Source of the DNA: Pseudomonas sp. N040
Lineage (GTDB): Bacteria; Pseudomonadota; Gammaproteobacteria; Pseudomonadales; Pseudomonadaceae
DNA length: 64,000 nucleotides
Assembly (NCBI RefSeq): GCF_015637705.1
Contig: NZ_JADOBE010000004.1
Span: 124,001-188,000 of the forward strand
Direction of reading: 5' to 3'
In this document: one piece after another, positions 55,576 to 64,000 of the stretch
Layout: every line of letters begins with the position of its first letter
Numbering within the stretch: position 1 is the first letter of the stretch
Notes under the pieces: model-generated
Databases searched by the model: none
Seen by the model: only the letters and a program-made list of their open reading frames with translations
What the model was told of the DNA's origin: nothing
Program-made: the position numbers and the translations under genes

Positions 55576-56343
55576 TCAGCTGCCCTGGCGACGCTGCGCG
55601 CGCGCCATGCGGCGGGCTTCTTCGCCACCTTCGATCAACACTTCCTGCACATAGTCGATGTGCTCCTGCGAACAGGTTCGGGCATCCTCGGCGCGTCCGG
55701 CACTGATCGCCTCGTAGAGTGCGCGGTGCTGCTCGCGCAAGCGCTCGCGGGTCTCGCTGCGCTGCAGATAGAGACCGCCAATGTTGGTGACGACATTGTG
55801 TTTGAGCAGCTCGAACAAGCCACGAATGGTATGCAGCAACACCGCATTGTGACTGGCCTCGGCGATAGCCAGATGAAAGCGCGCATCGGCGGCACCCTCC
55901 TCGGCTCGGCTGATCTGGCTGTCCGCCGCATAACACGCCTGCAGCGCGTCATAGGCTTCGCGCAGGCGCTGCAGGTCAGGCGCGGTGGCGCGCAGGGCCG
56001 CGTAATAGGCGCAAGAGCCTTCGAGCGTATGGCGGAACTCCAGCAGATCACGCTGCGCGCTGGGGTTGCTTTCGAGCAGATGCAGTAACGGGTCACTGAA
56101 GGTCGAGCCAACTTCCGCCGCTACATAATTGCCACCGCCCTGGCGACTCACCAGCAAGCCTTTGGCCGCCAGCTTCTGAATTGCCTCGCGCAATGACGGC
56201 CGTGACACGCCGAAGCGCTCAGCCAGCACCCGCTCAGCCGGCAAGCGCTCACCCGCCTTCAGGCTGCCCTCAAGGATCAGCGCTTCCAGTTGCACAACAA
56301 TGTCATCCGACAGACGGCGCTGCTGCACCAAGCCCACTTCCAT
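55576..56343 (-). CDS. lldR: LldR, FadR/GntR-family regulator of lactate utilisation
   Basis: The ATG at 56343 (MEVGLVQQRRLSDDIV), preceded by TAGGAG, gives 255 residues; the longer frame above it lacks a ribosome site. The N-terminal winged helix has LAERFGVSRPSLREAIQKL and the FCD domain follows, with metal-ligand histidines in ARFHLAIAEASHN, HTIRG and QEHIDYV. It is divergent from lldP. Two palindromes of the GGT-N3-ACC type in the shared gap are its likely operators. L-lactate should relieve repression. Confidence 0.92.
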   Translation of the reverse strand: MEVGLVQQRRLSDDIVVQLEALILEGSLKAGERLPAERVLAERFGVSRPSLREAIQKLAAKGLLVSRQGGGNYVAAEVGSTFSDPLLHLLESNPSAQRDLLEFRHTLEGSCAYYAALRATAPDLQRLREAYDALQACYAADSQISRAEEGAADARFHLAIAEASHNAVLLHTIRGLFELLKHNVVTNIGGLYLQRSETRERLREQHRALYEAISAGRAEDARTCSQEHIDYVQEVLIEGGEEARRMARAQRRQGS

Positions 56344-56355
56344 CAACAATCTCCT

Positions 56356-56370
56356 ACTGGTTTGACCAGT
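56356..56370. promoter_or_regulatory. lldO1: LldR-type operator O1
   Basis: ACTGGTTTGACCAGT is a perfect ACTGGT-N3-ACCAGT palindrome, 12 bp upstream of the lldR start. Its centre (56363) is 158 bp from the centre of the second site. Confidence 0.65.
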
Positions 56371-56466
56371 TAAACAGCTCTGCAACAACGCCTGCATGCA
56401 AGCCTAACTGGCACCTGCAGAGCCAGGCAACACAAGGCTCTTATACCAAAGTAGTAGTGCAGAAAA

Positions 56467-56495
56467 TTGACAGCCTGAAATTCCACTCTTACCCT
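56467..56495 (+). promoter_or_regulatory. Probable lldP promoter
   Basis: A perfect TTGACA at 56467-56472 is followed after 17 bp by TACCCT (56490-56495). It lies between the two LldR-type palindromes, and the second palindrome would fall just after the transcription start. Confidence 0.55.
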
Positions 56496-56512
56496 GACAC
56501 GGTGCATTTGTA

Positions 56513-56529
56513 AATTGGTATTACCAATT
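56513..56529. promoter_or_regulatory. lldO2: LldR-type operator O2
   Basis: AATTGGTATTACCAATT is a perfect 17-bp palindrome fitting the TTGGT-N3-ACCAA pattern of FadR-family LldR sites. It would lie around +12 to +28 of a transcript from the TTGACA promoter and so block elongation or clearance. Confidence 0.75.
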
Positions 56530-56612
56530 AACCGCCGTACAGGATCACCCGACCGCTGCGCATGCGGAACCTGATCAGCCGGCAGACCAAACCCCATCAG
56601 GAAGCCATTACC

Positions 56613-58301
56613 ATGCAAACCTGGCAGCAGCTCTACACTCCGCTCGGCGGCCTGGGACTCTCCGCACTGGTCGCGTTGATCCCCATCGTTTTCTTCTTCC
56701 TCGCCCTGGCGGTGTTCCGCCTCAAGGGCCACGTCGCCGGCGCTATCACCCTGGCGCTGTCGCTCGGCGTGGCCATCCTCGCCTTCGACATGCCGGCCGA
56801 CATGGCCTTTGCGGCAGCCGGCTACGGCTTTGCCTATGGCTTGTGGCCGATCGCCTGGATCATCGTGGCGGCAGTCTTTCTGTACAAATTGACAGTGAAG
56901 AGTGGTCAGTTCGAGGTGATCCGCAGCTCGGTGCTGTCAATCACCGACGACCAGCGCCTGCAGGTGCTGCTGATCGGCTTCGCCTTCGGCGCCTTTCTCG
57001 AAGGCGCCGCCGGTTTCGGTGCGCCGGTGGCGATCACCGCGGCCCTGCTGGTCGGCCTCGGCTTCAACCCGTTGTACGCCGCCGGCCTGTGCCTGATCGC
57101 CAACACCGCGCCGGTAGCCTTCGGTGCGCTCGGCATTCCGATCACCGTGGCCGGCCAGGTGACCGGCATCGATCCGTTCAAGATCGGCGCCATGACCGGC
57201 CGCCAACTGCCGTTCCTGTCGGTGCTGGTACCGTTCTGGCTGGTGGCGATGATGGATGGCTGGCGCGGCATCCGGGAAACCTGGCCCGCCGCACTGGTGG
57301 CCGGCGCCTCGTTTGCCGTGACCCAGTACTTCACTTCCAATTTCATCGGCCCGGAACTGCCGGACATCACCTCGGCGCTGGTCAGCCTGATCTCGCTGAC
57401 CCTGTTCCTCAAGGTCTGGCAGCCGGCCCGCGCAGCCAAGCTCGCGGTTGCCGGCGTTAGTGGTGAAGTCAGCGCCTTTGCCGGTGGTTTCGGCGGTGCG
57501 CGCAGTACCCTGCCGTCGCCGTACAGCTTCGGCGAGATCCTCAAGGCCTGGTCGCCATTCCTGATCCTCACCGTGCTGGTGACCATCTGGACACTGAAAC
57601 CGTTCAAGGCACTGTTTGCCGCCGGCGGCGCGATGTACGCCAGCGTCTTCAACTTCGCCATTCCGCATCTCGATCAACTGGTGATCAAGAGCGCGCCGAT
57701 CGTCGCCAGCGCCACGGCGATGCCGGCGGTGTTCAAGCTCGACCCGATCTCGGCCACCGGTACGGCGATCTTCTTCTCCGCGCTGATTTCCATGCTGGTG
57801 CTGAAGATCAGCGCGAAAACCGGCCTGAGCACCTTCCGGGAAACCCTGGTCGAGCTGAAATGGCCGATCCTGTCGATCGGCATGGTGCTGGCCTTCGCCT
57901 TCGTCACCAACTTCTCCGGCATGTCCTCGACGCTGGCGCTGGTGCTGGCCGGAACCGGCGTGCTGTTCCCGTTTTTCTCCCCGTTCCTCGGCTGGCTGGG
58001 AGTATTCCTCACCGGCTCGGATACCTCATCCAACGCCCTGTTCAGCTCGCTGCAGGCGACCACCGCGCACCAGATCGGGGTCAACGACACCCTGCTGGTG
58101 GCGGCCAACACCAGTGGCGGTGTGACCGGCAAGATGATCTCGCCGCAATCCATCGCCGTGGCCTGCGCCGCCACCGGCATGGTCGGCAAGGAATCCGATC
58201 TGTTCCGCTTCACCCTCAAGCACAGCCTGATCTTCGCCGCCTTCGTTGGCCTGATCACCCTGCTGCAGGCCTATGTGTTCACTGGCATGCTCGTACACTG
58301 A
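56613..58301 (+). CDS. lldP: L-lactate permease
   Basis: The ATG at 56613 ([13 protein letters not shown]), preceded by CAGGAAG, gives 562 residues. Many membrane helices and the motifs [20 protein letters not shown] and [13 protein letters not shown] identify the LctP family of lactate:proton symporters. [14 protein letters not shown] near the C-terminus is also diagnostic. It is the first gene of lldP-lldD-dld, with lldD 10 bp behind. Confidence 0.97.
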   Translation: MQTWQQLYTPLGGLGLSALVALIPIVFFFLALAVFRLKGHVAGAITLALSLGVAILAFDMPADMAFAAAGYGFAYGLWPIAWIIVAAVFLYKLTVKSGQFEVIRSSVLSITDDQRLQVLLIGFAFGAFLEGAAGFGAPVAITAALLVGLGFNPLYAAGLCLIANTAPVAFGALGIPITVAGQVTGIDPFKIGAMTGRQLPFLSVLVPFWLVAMMDGWRGIRETWPAALVAGASFAVTQYFTSNFIGPELPDITSALVSLISLTLFLKVWQPARAAKLAVAGVSGEVSAFAGGFGGARSTLPSPYSFGEILKAWSPFLILTVLVTIWTLKPFKALFAAGGAMYASVFNFAIPHLDQLVIKSAPIVASATAMPAVFKLDPISATGTAIFFSALISMLVLKISAKTGLSTFRETLVELKWPILSIGMVLAFAFVTNFSGMSSTLALVLAGTGVLFPFFSPFLGWLGVFLTGSDTSSNALFSSLQATTAHQIGVNDTLLVAANTSGGVTGKMISPQSIAVACAATGMVGKESDLFRFTLKHSLIFAAFVGLITLLQAYVFTGMLVH

Positions 58302-58311
58302 GGGAACTCCC

Positions 58312-59466
58312 ATGATCATTTCCGCCTCCACCGACTACCGCGAAGCCGCCCGGCGCAAGCTGCCGCCGTTCCTGTTCCACTACATCGACGGCGGCGCCTA
58401 TGCCGAGCACACGCTGCGGCGCAACATCAGCGACCTGGCCGACATCGCCCTGCGCCAACGCGTACTGAAGAACATGGCCGAGCTGAGCCTGGAAACCCGC
58501 CTGTTCAACGAGACCCTGGCGATGCCGGTGGCGCTGGCGCCGGTCGGCCTGACCGGCATGTACGCCCGCCGCGGCGAAGTGCAGGCCGCCCAGGCCGCAG
58601 CAGGCAAGGGCATTCCCTTCACCCTGTCCACCGTCTCGGTGTGCCCGATCGAGGAAGTCGCGCCAAGCATCGACCGGCCAATGTGGTTCCAGCTCTATGT
58701 GCTGAAGGACCGCGGCTTCATGCGCAACGCCCTGGAGCGCGCCAGGGCCGCCGGCGTCACCACCCTGGTGTTTACCGTCGACATGCCGGTGCCCGGCGCG
58801 CGCTACCGCGACGCCCATTCCGGCATGAGCGGGCCGCACGCGCCACTGCGGCGCATGCTGCAGGCCATGACCCACCCGCGCTGGGCCTGGGATGTCGGCC
58901 TGCTCGGCAAGCCCCATGACCTGGGCAATATCTCCACCTATCGCGGCAACCCGACCGGGCTGGCCGACTACATCGGCTGGCTGGGGGAAAATTTCGACCC
59001 GTCGATTTCCTGGAAGGACCTGCAGTGGATCCGCGACTTCTGGGACGGGCCGATGCTGATCAAGGGCATTCTCGACCCGGACGACGCCCGTGACGCGGTG
59101 AAGTTCGGCGCCGACGGCATCGTCGTGTCCAACCACGGCGGTCGCCAGCTGGATGGCGTGCTGTCCAGCGCCCGTGCCTTGCCGGCGATTGCCGATGCGG
59201 TGAAGGGCGAGATCAAGATCCTCGCCGACTCCGGCATCCGCACCGGCCTCGACGTGGTGCGCATGCTCGCCCTCGGCGCCGATGCGGTGCTGCTCGGCCG
59301 CGCCTTCGTCTACGCCCTGGCCGCCGCCGGCGGTGCCGGGGTGAGCAATCTGCTGGAGCTGATCGACAAGGAAATGCGCGTGGCCATGACCCTCACCGGT
59401 GCCCGCTCGATCAGCGAGATCAGTGCCGATTCGCTGGTGCGTGAGCTCAAACACGCCGCGCAATAA
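58312..59466 (+). CDS. lldD: FMN-dependent L-lactate dehydrogenase (quinone)
   Basis: The ATG at 58312 ([15 protein letters not shown]) gives 384 residues. The family of alpha-hydroxy acid oxidases is recognised by [24 protein letters not shown] and the active-site [12 protein letters not shown] with its catalytic His. It oxidises L-lactate to pyruvate at the inner membrane and passes electrons to quinone. The dld gene follows after 13 bp. Confidence 0.97.
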   Translation: MIISASTDYREAARRKLPPFLFHYIDGGAYAEHTLRRNISDLADIALRQRVLKNMAELSLETRLFNETLAMPVALAPVGLTGMYARRGEVQAAQAAAGKGIPFTLSTVSVCPIEEVAPSIDRPMWFQLYVLKDRGFMRNALERARAAGVTTLVFTVDMPVPGARYRDAHSGMSGPHAPLRRMLQAMTHPRWAWDVGLLGKPHDLGNISTYRGNPTGLADYIGWLGENFDPSISWKDLQWIRDFWDGPMLIKGILDPDDARDAVKFGADGIVVSNHGGRQLDGVLSSARALPAIADAVKGEIKILADSGIRTGLDVVRMLALGADAVLLGRAFVYALAAAGGAGVSNLLELIDKEMRVAMTLTGARSISEISADSLVRELKHAAQ

Positions 59467-59479
59467 CTCCGGAGCACCC

Positions 59480-62323
59480 ATGAGCCTGCCCACCGCCTTC
59501 CTCGACGCCGCCGCCCGCCTGATTCCCCAAGAGCGGCGCTTCGACGACCCGCTGTCGACCCTGGCCTTCGGCACCGATGCCAGTTTCTACCGGCTGATCC
59601 CACAGCTGGTGATCCGCGTCGAGAGCGAGCGGGAAGTGGTCGAACTGCTCAAACTGGCCGGCGTTCACCGCGTGCCGGTGACCTTCCGCGCCGCCGGCAC
59701 CAGCCTGTCCGGGCAGGCGATTTCCGACTCGGTGCTGCTGATGCTGGGCGACCACTGGAACGGCCGCGAGGTGCGCAACGACGGCGCGCAGATTCGTCTG
59801 CAACCGGGGGTGATCGGCGCCAGCGCCAACGCCGTGCTGGCACCGTATCAGCGCAAGATCGGCCCCGACCCGGCCTCGATTGCGGCGGCCAGGATCGGCG
59901 GCATCGTCGCCAACAACTCAAGCGGCATGTGTTGTGGCACCGCGCAGAACAGCTACCACACCCTCGCCGGCCTGCGCCTGGTGCTGGCCGACGGCACGCT
60001 GGTGGATACCGAAGATCCGGCCAGCGTGGCCAGCTTCCAGCACAGCCACGCCGACCTGCTGCAGCAACTCGCCGAACTGGGCCGGCAGACCCGTGGCAAC
60101 AGCGAGCTGGCGGCGAAGATTCGGCACAAGTACCGGCTGAAGAACACCACCGGACTGTCGCTGAATGCGCTGGTCGATTTCGATGAGCCGCTGGATATCC
60201 TCAGCCACCTGATGGTCGGCTCCGAGGGCACACTGGGGTTTATCAGCGCGGTGACCTACCACACCGTGCCCGAGCACCCGCACAAGGCCAGTGCCCTGCT
60301 GGTGTTCCCCGACGTGGAAAGCTGCTGCCGCGCGGTGCCGCTGCTGAAACTGCAGCCGGTGTCGGCGGTGGAGCTGCTCGACCGCCGCAGCCTGCGCTCG
60401 GTGCAGGACAAACCGGGCATGCCGGTGTGGGTGCGCGCGCTGTCGGGCGGTGCCTGCGCGCTGCTGATCGAATCGCGCGCGGCCAGCGCCAGCCTGCTGG
60501 ACGAGCAGGTCGACGCCATCATGGCCGCCATCGCGCATTTCCCGCTGGAAAAGCAGGTCGACTTCAGTACCGATCCGGCCGTCTACAACCTGCTGTGGAA
60601 GATCCGCAAGGACACCTTCCCCGCCGTCGGCGCGGTGCGTGCGACCGGCACCACAGTGATCATCGAGGACGTCACCTTCCCGCTCGAGGTGCTGGCCGAG
60701 GGCGTCAACCGTCTGCTCGAACTGCTCGACAAGCACGGCTACAGCGAAGCGATCATTTTCGGCCACGCGCTGGAAGGCAACCTGCACTTTGTCTTCACCC
60801 AGGGCTTCGATGACCCGGCGCAGGTCGCGCGTTACCAGGCCTTTATGGGCGAGGTGGCGCAGCTGGTGGCGGTGGAGTTCGGCGGCGCACTGAAGGCTGA
60901 GCACGGCACCGGACGCAACATGGCGCCATTCGTCGAACTGGAATGGGGCAGCGAGGCCTACCAGCTGATGTGGGCGATCAAGCGCCTGCTCGACCCGCTG
61001 GGCATCCTCAACCCGGACGTAATCCTCAGCGAAGACCGCGAGCTGCACCTGAAAAATCTGAAGCCGCTGCCGGCCGCTGACGCGCTCGTCGACAAGTGCA
61101 TCGAGTGCGGCTTCTGCGAACCGGTCTGCCCGTCACGCGGCCTGACCCTCAGCCCGCGCCAGCGCATCGTCATCTGGCGCGATATCCAGGCGAAGAAACG
61201 CGCCGGCATCGACACCGCCGAGCTGGAGGCCGCTTACCAGCACCACGGCCTCGACACCTGCGCCGCCACCGGCCTGTGCGCGCAGCGCTGCCCGGTGGGG
61301 ATCAACACCGGCGATCTGGTACGCCAGCTGCGCGGCGAGCAGGCCAGGCACCGCGGCAGCGCAACCTGGCTGGCCGGGCATTTCGCCACGGCGCTGCAGG
61401 GCGCACGCCTTGGCTTGCTGGCCGCCGACACGGCGCGGCGCCTGCTCGGTGCTCCGCGTCTGGCCCGCTGGGCCGCCGGCCTGCACCGGCAGCTCGGCAC
61501 GCCATTGTGGACAGCGGCCATGCCACAGCCGGTGCAGGCGCTGAAGTGGGTGGCCGCGCCGCCCAGCGAACGTCCGCGGGTGGTCTACCTGCCGGCCTGC
61601 GTGTCACGGGCGATGGGGCCGGCGTTCAGTGACAGCGAACAAAGCACACTGCTCGACAAGACCCGCGCCCTGCTGGAAAAAGCCGGCTTCGCGGTGATCT
61701 TCCCTGACGGTCTCGACCAGCTCTGCTGCGGCCAGCCGTTCACCTCCAAGGGCTATGCCAGCCAGGGCGACAACAAGCGCGACGAGCTGCTGGCCACCCT
61801 GCTCAGAGCCAGTCGCAATGGCCAGGACCCCATCTACTGCGATACCAGCCCCTGCACCCTGCGGCTGGTGCAGGGCAATGCCGACAGTCGCCTGCGCCTG
61901 TACGACCCGGTGAAATTTATCCGCGAACACCTGCTCGACAAGCTGGAGATCACCCCGCAGGAGGCGCCGGTGGCAGTGCATGTCACCTGCAGCACCCAGC
62001 ACCTGGGCGAGGCCGAAGGGCTGATCGAGATCGCCCGGCGCTGCGCAAAACAGGTGGTCATCCCCGAAGGCATTCACTGCTGCGGCTTCGCCGGCGACAA
62101 GGGCTTCACCACCCCCGAGCTGAATGCCCATGCGCTGCGCTCGCTGAAGGACGCCGTGCAGGTCTGCGCCGAAGGCGTGTCGACCAGCCGCACCTGCGAG
62201 ATCGGCCTGTCCCAGCACAGCGGCATCGACTACCACTCGCTGGTCTACCTGCTCGACCGGGTCAGCCGGCCGAAAGGGCGCACTGCAGACCTTTGGGCAG
62301 AAAATCCAGGCGCCACAGACTGA
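59480..62323 (+). CDS. dld: D-lactate dehydrogenase, FAD / 4Fe-4S type (Dld-II)
   Basis: The ATG at 59480 (MSLPTAFLDAAARLI), preceded by CCGGAG, gives 947 residues. The N-terminal half is a VAO-type FAD domain (RAAGTSLSGQAISD, GIVANNSSGMCCGT). It is followed by two iron-sulfur motifs (CIECGFCEPVCPS, CAATGLCAQRCPV) and CCG domains (CCGQPF, CCGFAGDKGF). This fused architecture is that of the Pseudomonas and Shewanella Dld-II enzymes that oxidise D-lactate to pyruvate with quinone. It completes an operon handling both lactate isomers. Confidence 0.95.
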   Translation: MSLPTAFLDAAARLIPQERRFDDPLSTLAFGTDASFYRLIPQLVIRVESEREVVELLKLAGVHRVPVTFRAAGTSLSGQAISDSVLLMLGDHWNGREVRNDGAQIRLQPGVIGASANAVLAPYQRKIGPDPASIAAARIGGIVANNSSGMCCGTAQNSYHTLAGLRLVLADGTLVDTEDPASVASFQHSHADLLQQLAELGRQTRGNSELAAKIRHKYRLKNTTGLSLNALVDFDEPLDILSHLMVGSEGTLGFISAVTYHTVPEHPHKASALLVFPDVESCCRAVPLLKLQPVSAVELLDRRSLRSVQDKPGMPVWVRALSGGACALLIESRAASASLLDEQVDAIMAAIAHFPLEKQVDFSTDPAVYNLLWKIRKDTFPAVGAVRATGTTVIIEDVTFPLEVLAEGVNRLLELLDKHGYSEAIIFGHALEGNLHFVFTQGFDDPAQVARYQAFMGEVAQLVAVEFGGALKAEHGTGRNMAPFVELEWGSEAYQLMWAIKRLLDPLGILNPDVILSEDRELHLKNLKPLPAADALVDKCIECGFCEPVCPSRGLTLSPRQRIVIWRDIQAKKRAGIDTAELEAAYQHHGLDTCAATGLCAQRCPVGINTGDLVRQLRGEQARHRGSATWLAGHFATALQGARLGLLAADTARRLLGAPRLARWAAGLHRQLGTPLWTAAMPQPVQALKWVAAPPSERPRVVYLPACVSRAMGPAFSDSEQSTLLDKTRALLEKAGFAVIFPDGLDQLCCGQPFTSKGYASQGDNKRDELLATLLRASRNGQDPIYCDTSPCTLRLVQGNADSRLRLYDPVKFIREHLLDKLEITPQEAPVAVHVTCSTQHLGEAEGLIEIARRCAKQVVIPEGIHCCGFAGDKGFTTPELNAHALRSLKDAVQVCAEGVSTSRTCEIGLSQHSGIDYHSLVYLLDRVSRPKGRTADLWAENPGATD

Positions 62324-62368
62324 TCACCTACACTGACAAGGCACTCCTTATTCACGGAGAACCCCCCC

Positions 62369-62614
62369 ATGCGCCGTCTTGCCCTATTCCTCTGCGCTGC
62401 CTTGCTCAGCGCGCCCCTGCTGGCCTCGCACTGCCCCCAGGACATGGCCAAAATCGACCAGTTGCTGAAAACCGATCCGCCGGCCAGCAGCCAGATCCTC
62501 GCCGAAGTCAAACGCCTGCGCGCCGAAGGCGAAGAGCTTCACAACGCCGGCGATCACGCCGAGTCGGAAAAGGTTTTGCAGCAGGCGCTGGATTTGCTGC
62601 AGAGCAGCGAGTAG
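62369..62614 (+). CDS. Small exported protein of unknown function
   Basis: The 81-residue product starts MRRLALFLCAALLSAPLLA, a clear Sec signal peptide with cleavage near residue 19. The mature part (about 60 residues) is charged and predicted helical, with a pattern AEVKRLRAEGEELHNAGDHA like a short tetratricopeptide-style helix pair. One cysteine follows the cleavage site. CACGGAGAA is the ribosome site. It lies 45 bp after dld, but nothing ties it to lactate metabolism. I do not recognise a named family. Confidence 0.75.
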   Translation: MRRLALFLCAALLSAPLLASHCPQDMAKIDQLLKTDPPASSQILAEVKRLRAEGEELHNAGDHAESEKVLQQALDLLQSSE

Positions 62615-62655
62615 CAGGGCGCTTGCTGAAAAGTATGAACCGGCGCCACACACCA

Positions 62656-62670
62656 CGTAGGTTGGGTTGA
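62656..62670 (+). repeat. Single arm of the CGTAGGTTGGGTTGA repeat
   Basis: CGTAGGTTGGGTTGA is identical to the inverse of the arm at 29180-29194. No inverted partner is seen nearby, so it is a solo or truncated copy between the 62369 gene and folA. Confidence 0.55.
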
Positions 62671-62681
62671 GCGCTTGGGTG

Positions 62682-63188
62682 CTAGCTGCGCACCCAGGTC
62701 TCGAAACAGTAGGCCGGGGTCTGTTCGCCAGCCGCATGCGCCTCGCTGTCGTGCAGACGCCAGTCCTGCTCGACATAGGCCGGGAACCAGGCATCGCCCG
62801 CGGGGCTCAGCGCCACTCGGGTCAGGTACAAACGCGCAGCTTGCGGCATGGCCTGTTCGTAGAGTTGTGCACCACCAATCAACATCAGCTCCTCGGCACC
62901 CTGCTGCTCAGCCCACTGGCTGGCACGCTGAATGGCTTGATCGAGAGAGTTGAAAACCTCTGCGCCGTCCAGCTGCAGGCCGGCCTGGCGACTGACCACC
63001 AGATTCAGCCGACCCGGCAGCGGCCGGCCGAGCGAGTCCCAGGTCTTGCGCCCCATGATGATCGGCTTGCCCAGGGTCAGCGCCTTGAAATGCCTGAGGT
63101 CGGCCGGCAGGTGCCAGGGCAGCTGGTTGTCACGGCCGATCACGCCGTTTTCGGCCAGCGCGGCGATCAGGCACAGTGGCCGGCTCAT
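62682..63188 (-). CDS. folA: Dihydrofolate reductase
   Basis: The ATG at 63188 ([15 protein letters not shown]) gives 168 residues; the long upstream frame is a shadow of thyA. It reduces dihydrofolate to tetrahydrofolate with [24 protein letters not shown] carries the active-site acidic residue, and [15 protein letters not shown] with [12 protein letters not shown] forms the NADPH site. The start overlaps the thyA stop (ATGA), coupling folate reduction to thymidylate synthesis, which generates the dihydrofolate. Confidence 0.97.
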   Translation of the reverse strand: MSRPLCLIAALAENGVIGRDNQLPWHLPADLRHFKALTLGKPIIMGRKTWDSLGRPLPGRLNLVVSRQAGLQLDGAEVFNSLDQAIQRASQWAEQQGAEELMLIGGAQLYEQAMPQAARLYLTRVALSPAGDAWFPAYVEQDWRLHDSEAHAAGEQTPAYCFETWVRS

Positions 63189-63979
63189 ACCGCCACCGGC
63201 GCCGGGATATGCGGATGCGCCTGATAGCCGACCAGCTCGAAGTCCTCGAACCTGAAGGCCAGCAGGTCGGTTACCGTCGGATTGAGCTTCATCACCGGCA
63301 ACGGCAGCGGCTCGCGCGACAGTTGCAGGTCGGCCTGCTCCAGGTGGTTGGCGTACAGGTGGCAGTCGCCGCCGGTCCAGATGAACTCGCCCGGTTGCAG
63401 GCCGCAGACCTGTGCCACCATCAGCGTCAGCAGGGCGTAGCTGGCGATGTTGAACGGCACGCCGAGGAAGATGTCGGCCGAGCGCTGGTACAGCTGGCAA
63501 CTCAGCTTGCCGTCGGCCACGTAGAACTGGAACAGCGCATGGCACGGCGGCAGGGCCATCTGCTCGACCAGTGCCGGGTTCCACGCCGAGACGATCAGCC
63601 GGCGTGAATCCGGATTGCTTTTAATCATGGCAATGAGGTTGCTGATCTGGTCGATCGAGCCGCCATTGGGTGTAGGCCAGCTGCGCCACTGGTAGCCGTA
63701 GACCGGACCGAGGTTGCCGTTTTCGTCGGCCCATTCGTCCCAGATGCGCACGCCGTTGTCCTTCAGGTACTGGATGTTGGTATCGCCCTGGAGGAACCAC
63801 AGCAGCTCGTGGATGATCGACTTCAGATGGCACTTCTTGGTGGTGACCAGGGGGAAGCCATCGGCCAGATTGAAACGCATCTGGTGACCGAAGATGCTGT
63901 AAGTGCCGGTGCCGGTGCGGTCGGTCTTGAAGGTGCCGGTGTCACGCACCAGGCGCATCATGTCGAGGTACTGTTTCAT
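63185..63979 (-). CDS. thyA: Thymidylate synthase
   Basis: This complete 264-residue enzyme converts dUMP and methylene-tetrahydrofolate to dTMP. It has [16 protein letters not shown] at the N-terminus, the active-site cysteine in [14 protein letters not shown], and [12 protein letters not shown] in the folate-dUMP site. GGAGTTGC lies 6-13 bp upstream of the ATG on the minus strand. The gene order thyA-folA runs leftward. Confidence 0.98.
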   Translation of the reverse strand: MKQYLDMMRLVRDTGTFKTDRTGTGTYSIFGHQMRFNLADGFPLVTTKKCHLKSIIHELLWFLQGDTNIQYLKDNGVRIWDEWADENGNLGPVYGYQWRSWPTPNGGSIDQISNLIAMIKSNPDSRRLIVSAWNPALVEQMALPPCHALFQFYVADGKLSCQLYQRSADIFLGVPFNIASYALLTLMVAQVCGLQPGEFIWTGGDCHLYANHLEQADLQLSREPLPLPVMKLNPTVTDLLAFRFEDFELVGYQAHPHIPAPVAV

Positions 63980-64000
63980 CAGGCAACTCCCTGCGCGGCC

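Overview
The window looks like chromosomal DNA of a Pseudomonas, probably near the P. aeruginosa / P. alcaligenes / P. mendocina side of the genus. The evidence is GC-rich coding DNA (68% in one 60-base line counted by eye at 60.3 kb), Pseudomonas-type gene blocks (ftsYE beside an M16 peptidase pair and rsmD; pilGHIJK-chpABC; algH-ruvX-pyrR-pyrB-pyrC'), and short GCGAGC-type intergenic repeats. I see no rRNA, tRNA, CRISPR array, insertion sequence or prophage. Nearly all of the window is protein-coding; the only non-coding stretch over 300 bases is 26571-27538.

Layout. 1-2189 (minus): ftsE (cut by the window edge) and ftsY. 2329-9429 (plus): an active/inactive M16 peptidase pair, rsmD, a YheT-type hydrolase, coaD, a ferredoxin and gamma-glutamyltransferase. 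9518-11029 (minus): a small exported protein, a possible 75-codon ORF and mutM. 11202-15946 (plus): an RlmI-type methyltransferase, ilvD, then a methyltransferase paired with an InaA/WaaP-type kinase. 16074-22580 (minus): a YgjP-type metallopeptidase and a central-carbon block read tkt, epd, pgk, MliC-like lipoprotein, fba, with two inverted pairs of a 26-bp repeat in its gaps.

22867-30588 is the least ordinary region: an AraC regulator divergent from three consecutive short-chain dehydrogenases, then a 968-bp repeat-filled gap, a carboxymuconolactone-decarboxylase-like protein, a BKACE-family beta-keto-acid cleavage enzyme and an MFS transporter. Both transcription units begin with the same operator-like signature, two TCCC-N5-GTCAAA half-sites exactly 21 bp apart. 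I infer a catabolic regulon for an unidentified hydroxylated acid or hydrophobic alcohol, oxidised to a beta-keto acid and then cleaved with acetyl-CoA. This is my main candidate for something undescribed.

30801-36158: a SulP transporter, a convergent exported FAD amine-oxidase-like protein, bioA and rsmE. 36175-49426 (minus): the whole Pil-Chp twitching-motility chemosensory system, including a 2409-residue ChpA. 49657-55524 (plus): gshB, a TonB-like protein, algH/yqgE, ruvX, pyrR, pyrB and a dihydroorotase homologue without its metal-binding histidines. 55576-62323: the lactate utilisation locus, with lldR divergent from lldP-lldD-dld and two palindromic LldR-type operators flanking a TTGACA promoter. 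62369-63979: a small exported protein, then thyA and folA on the minus strand.

Functions rest on reading motifs and gene order; no database search was run.
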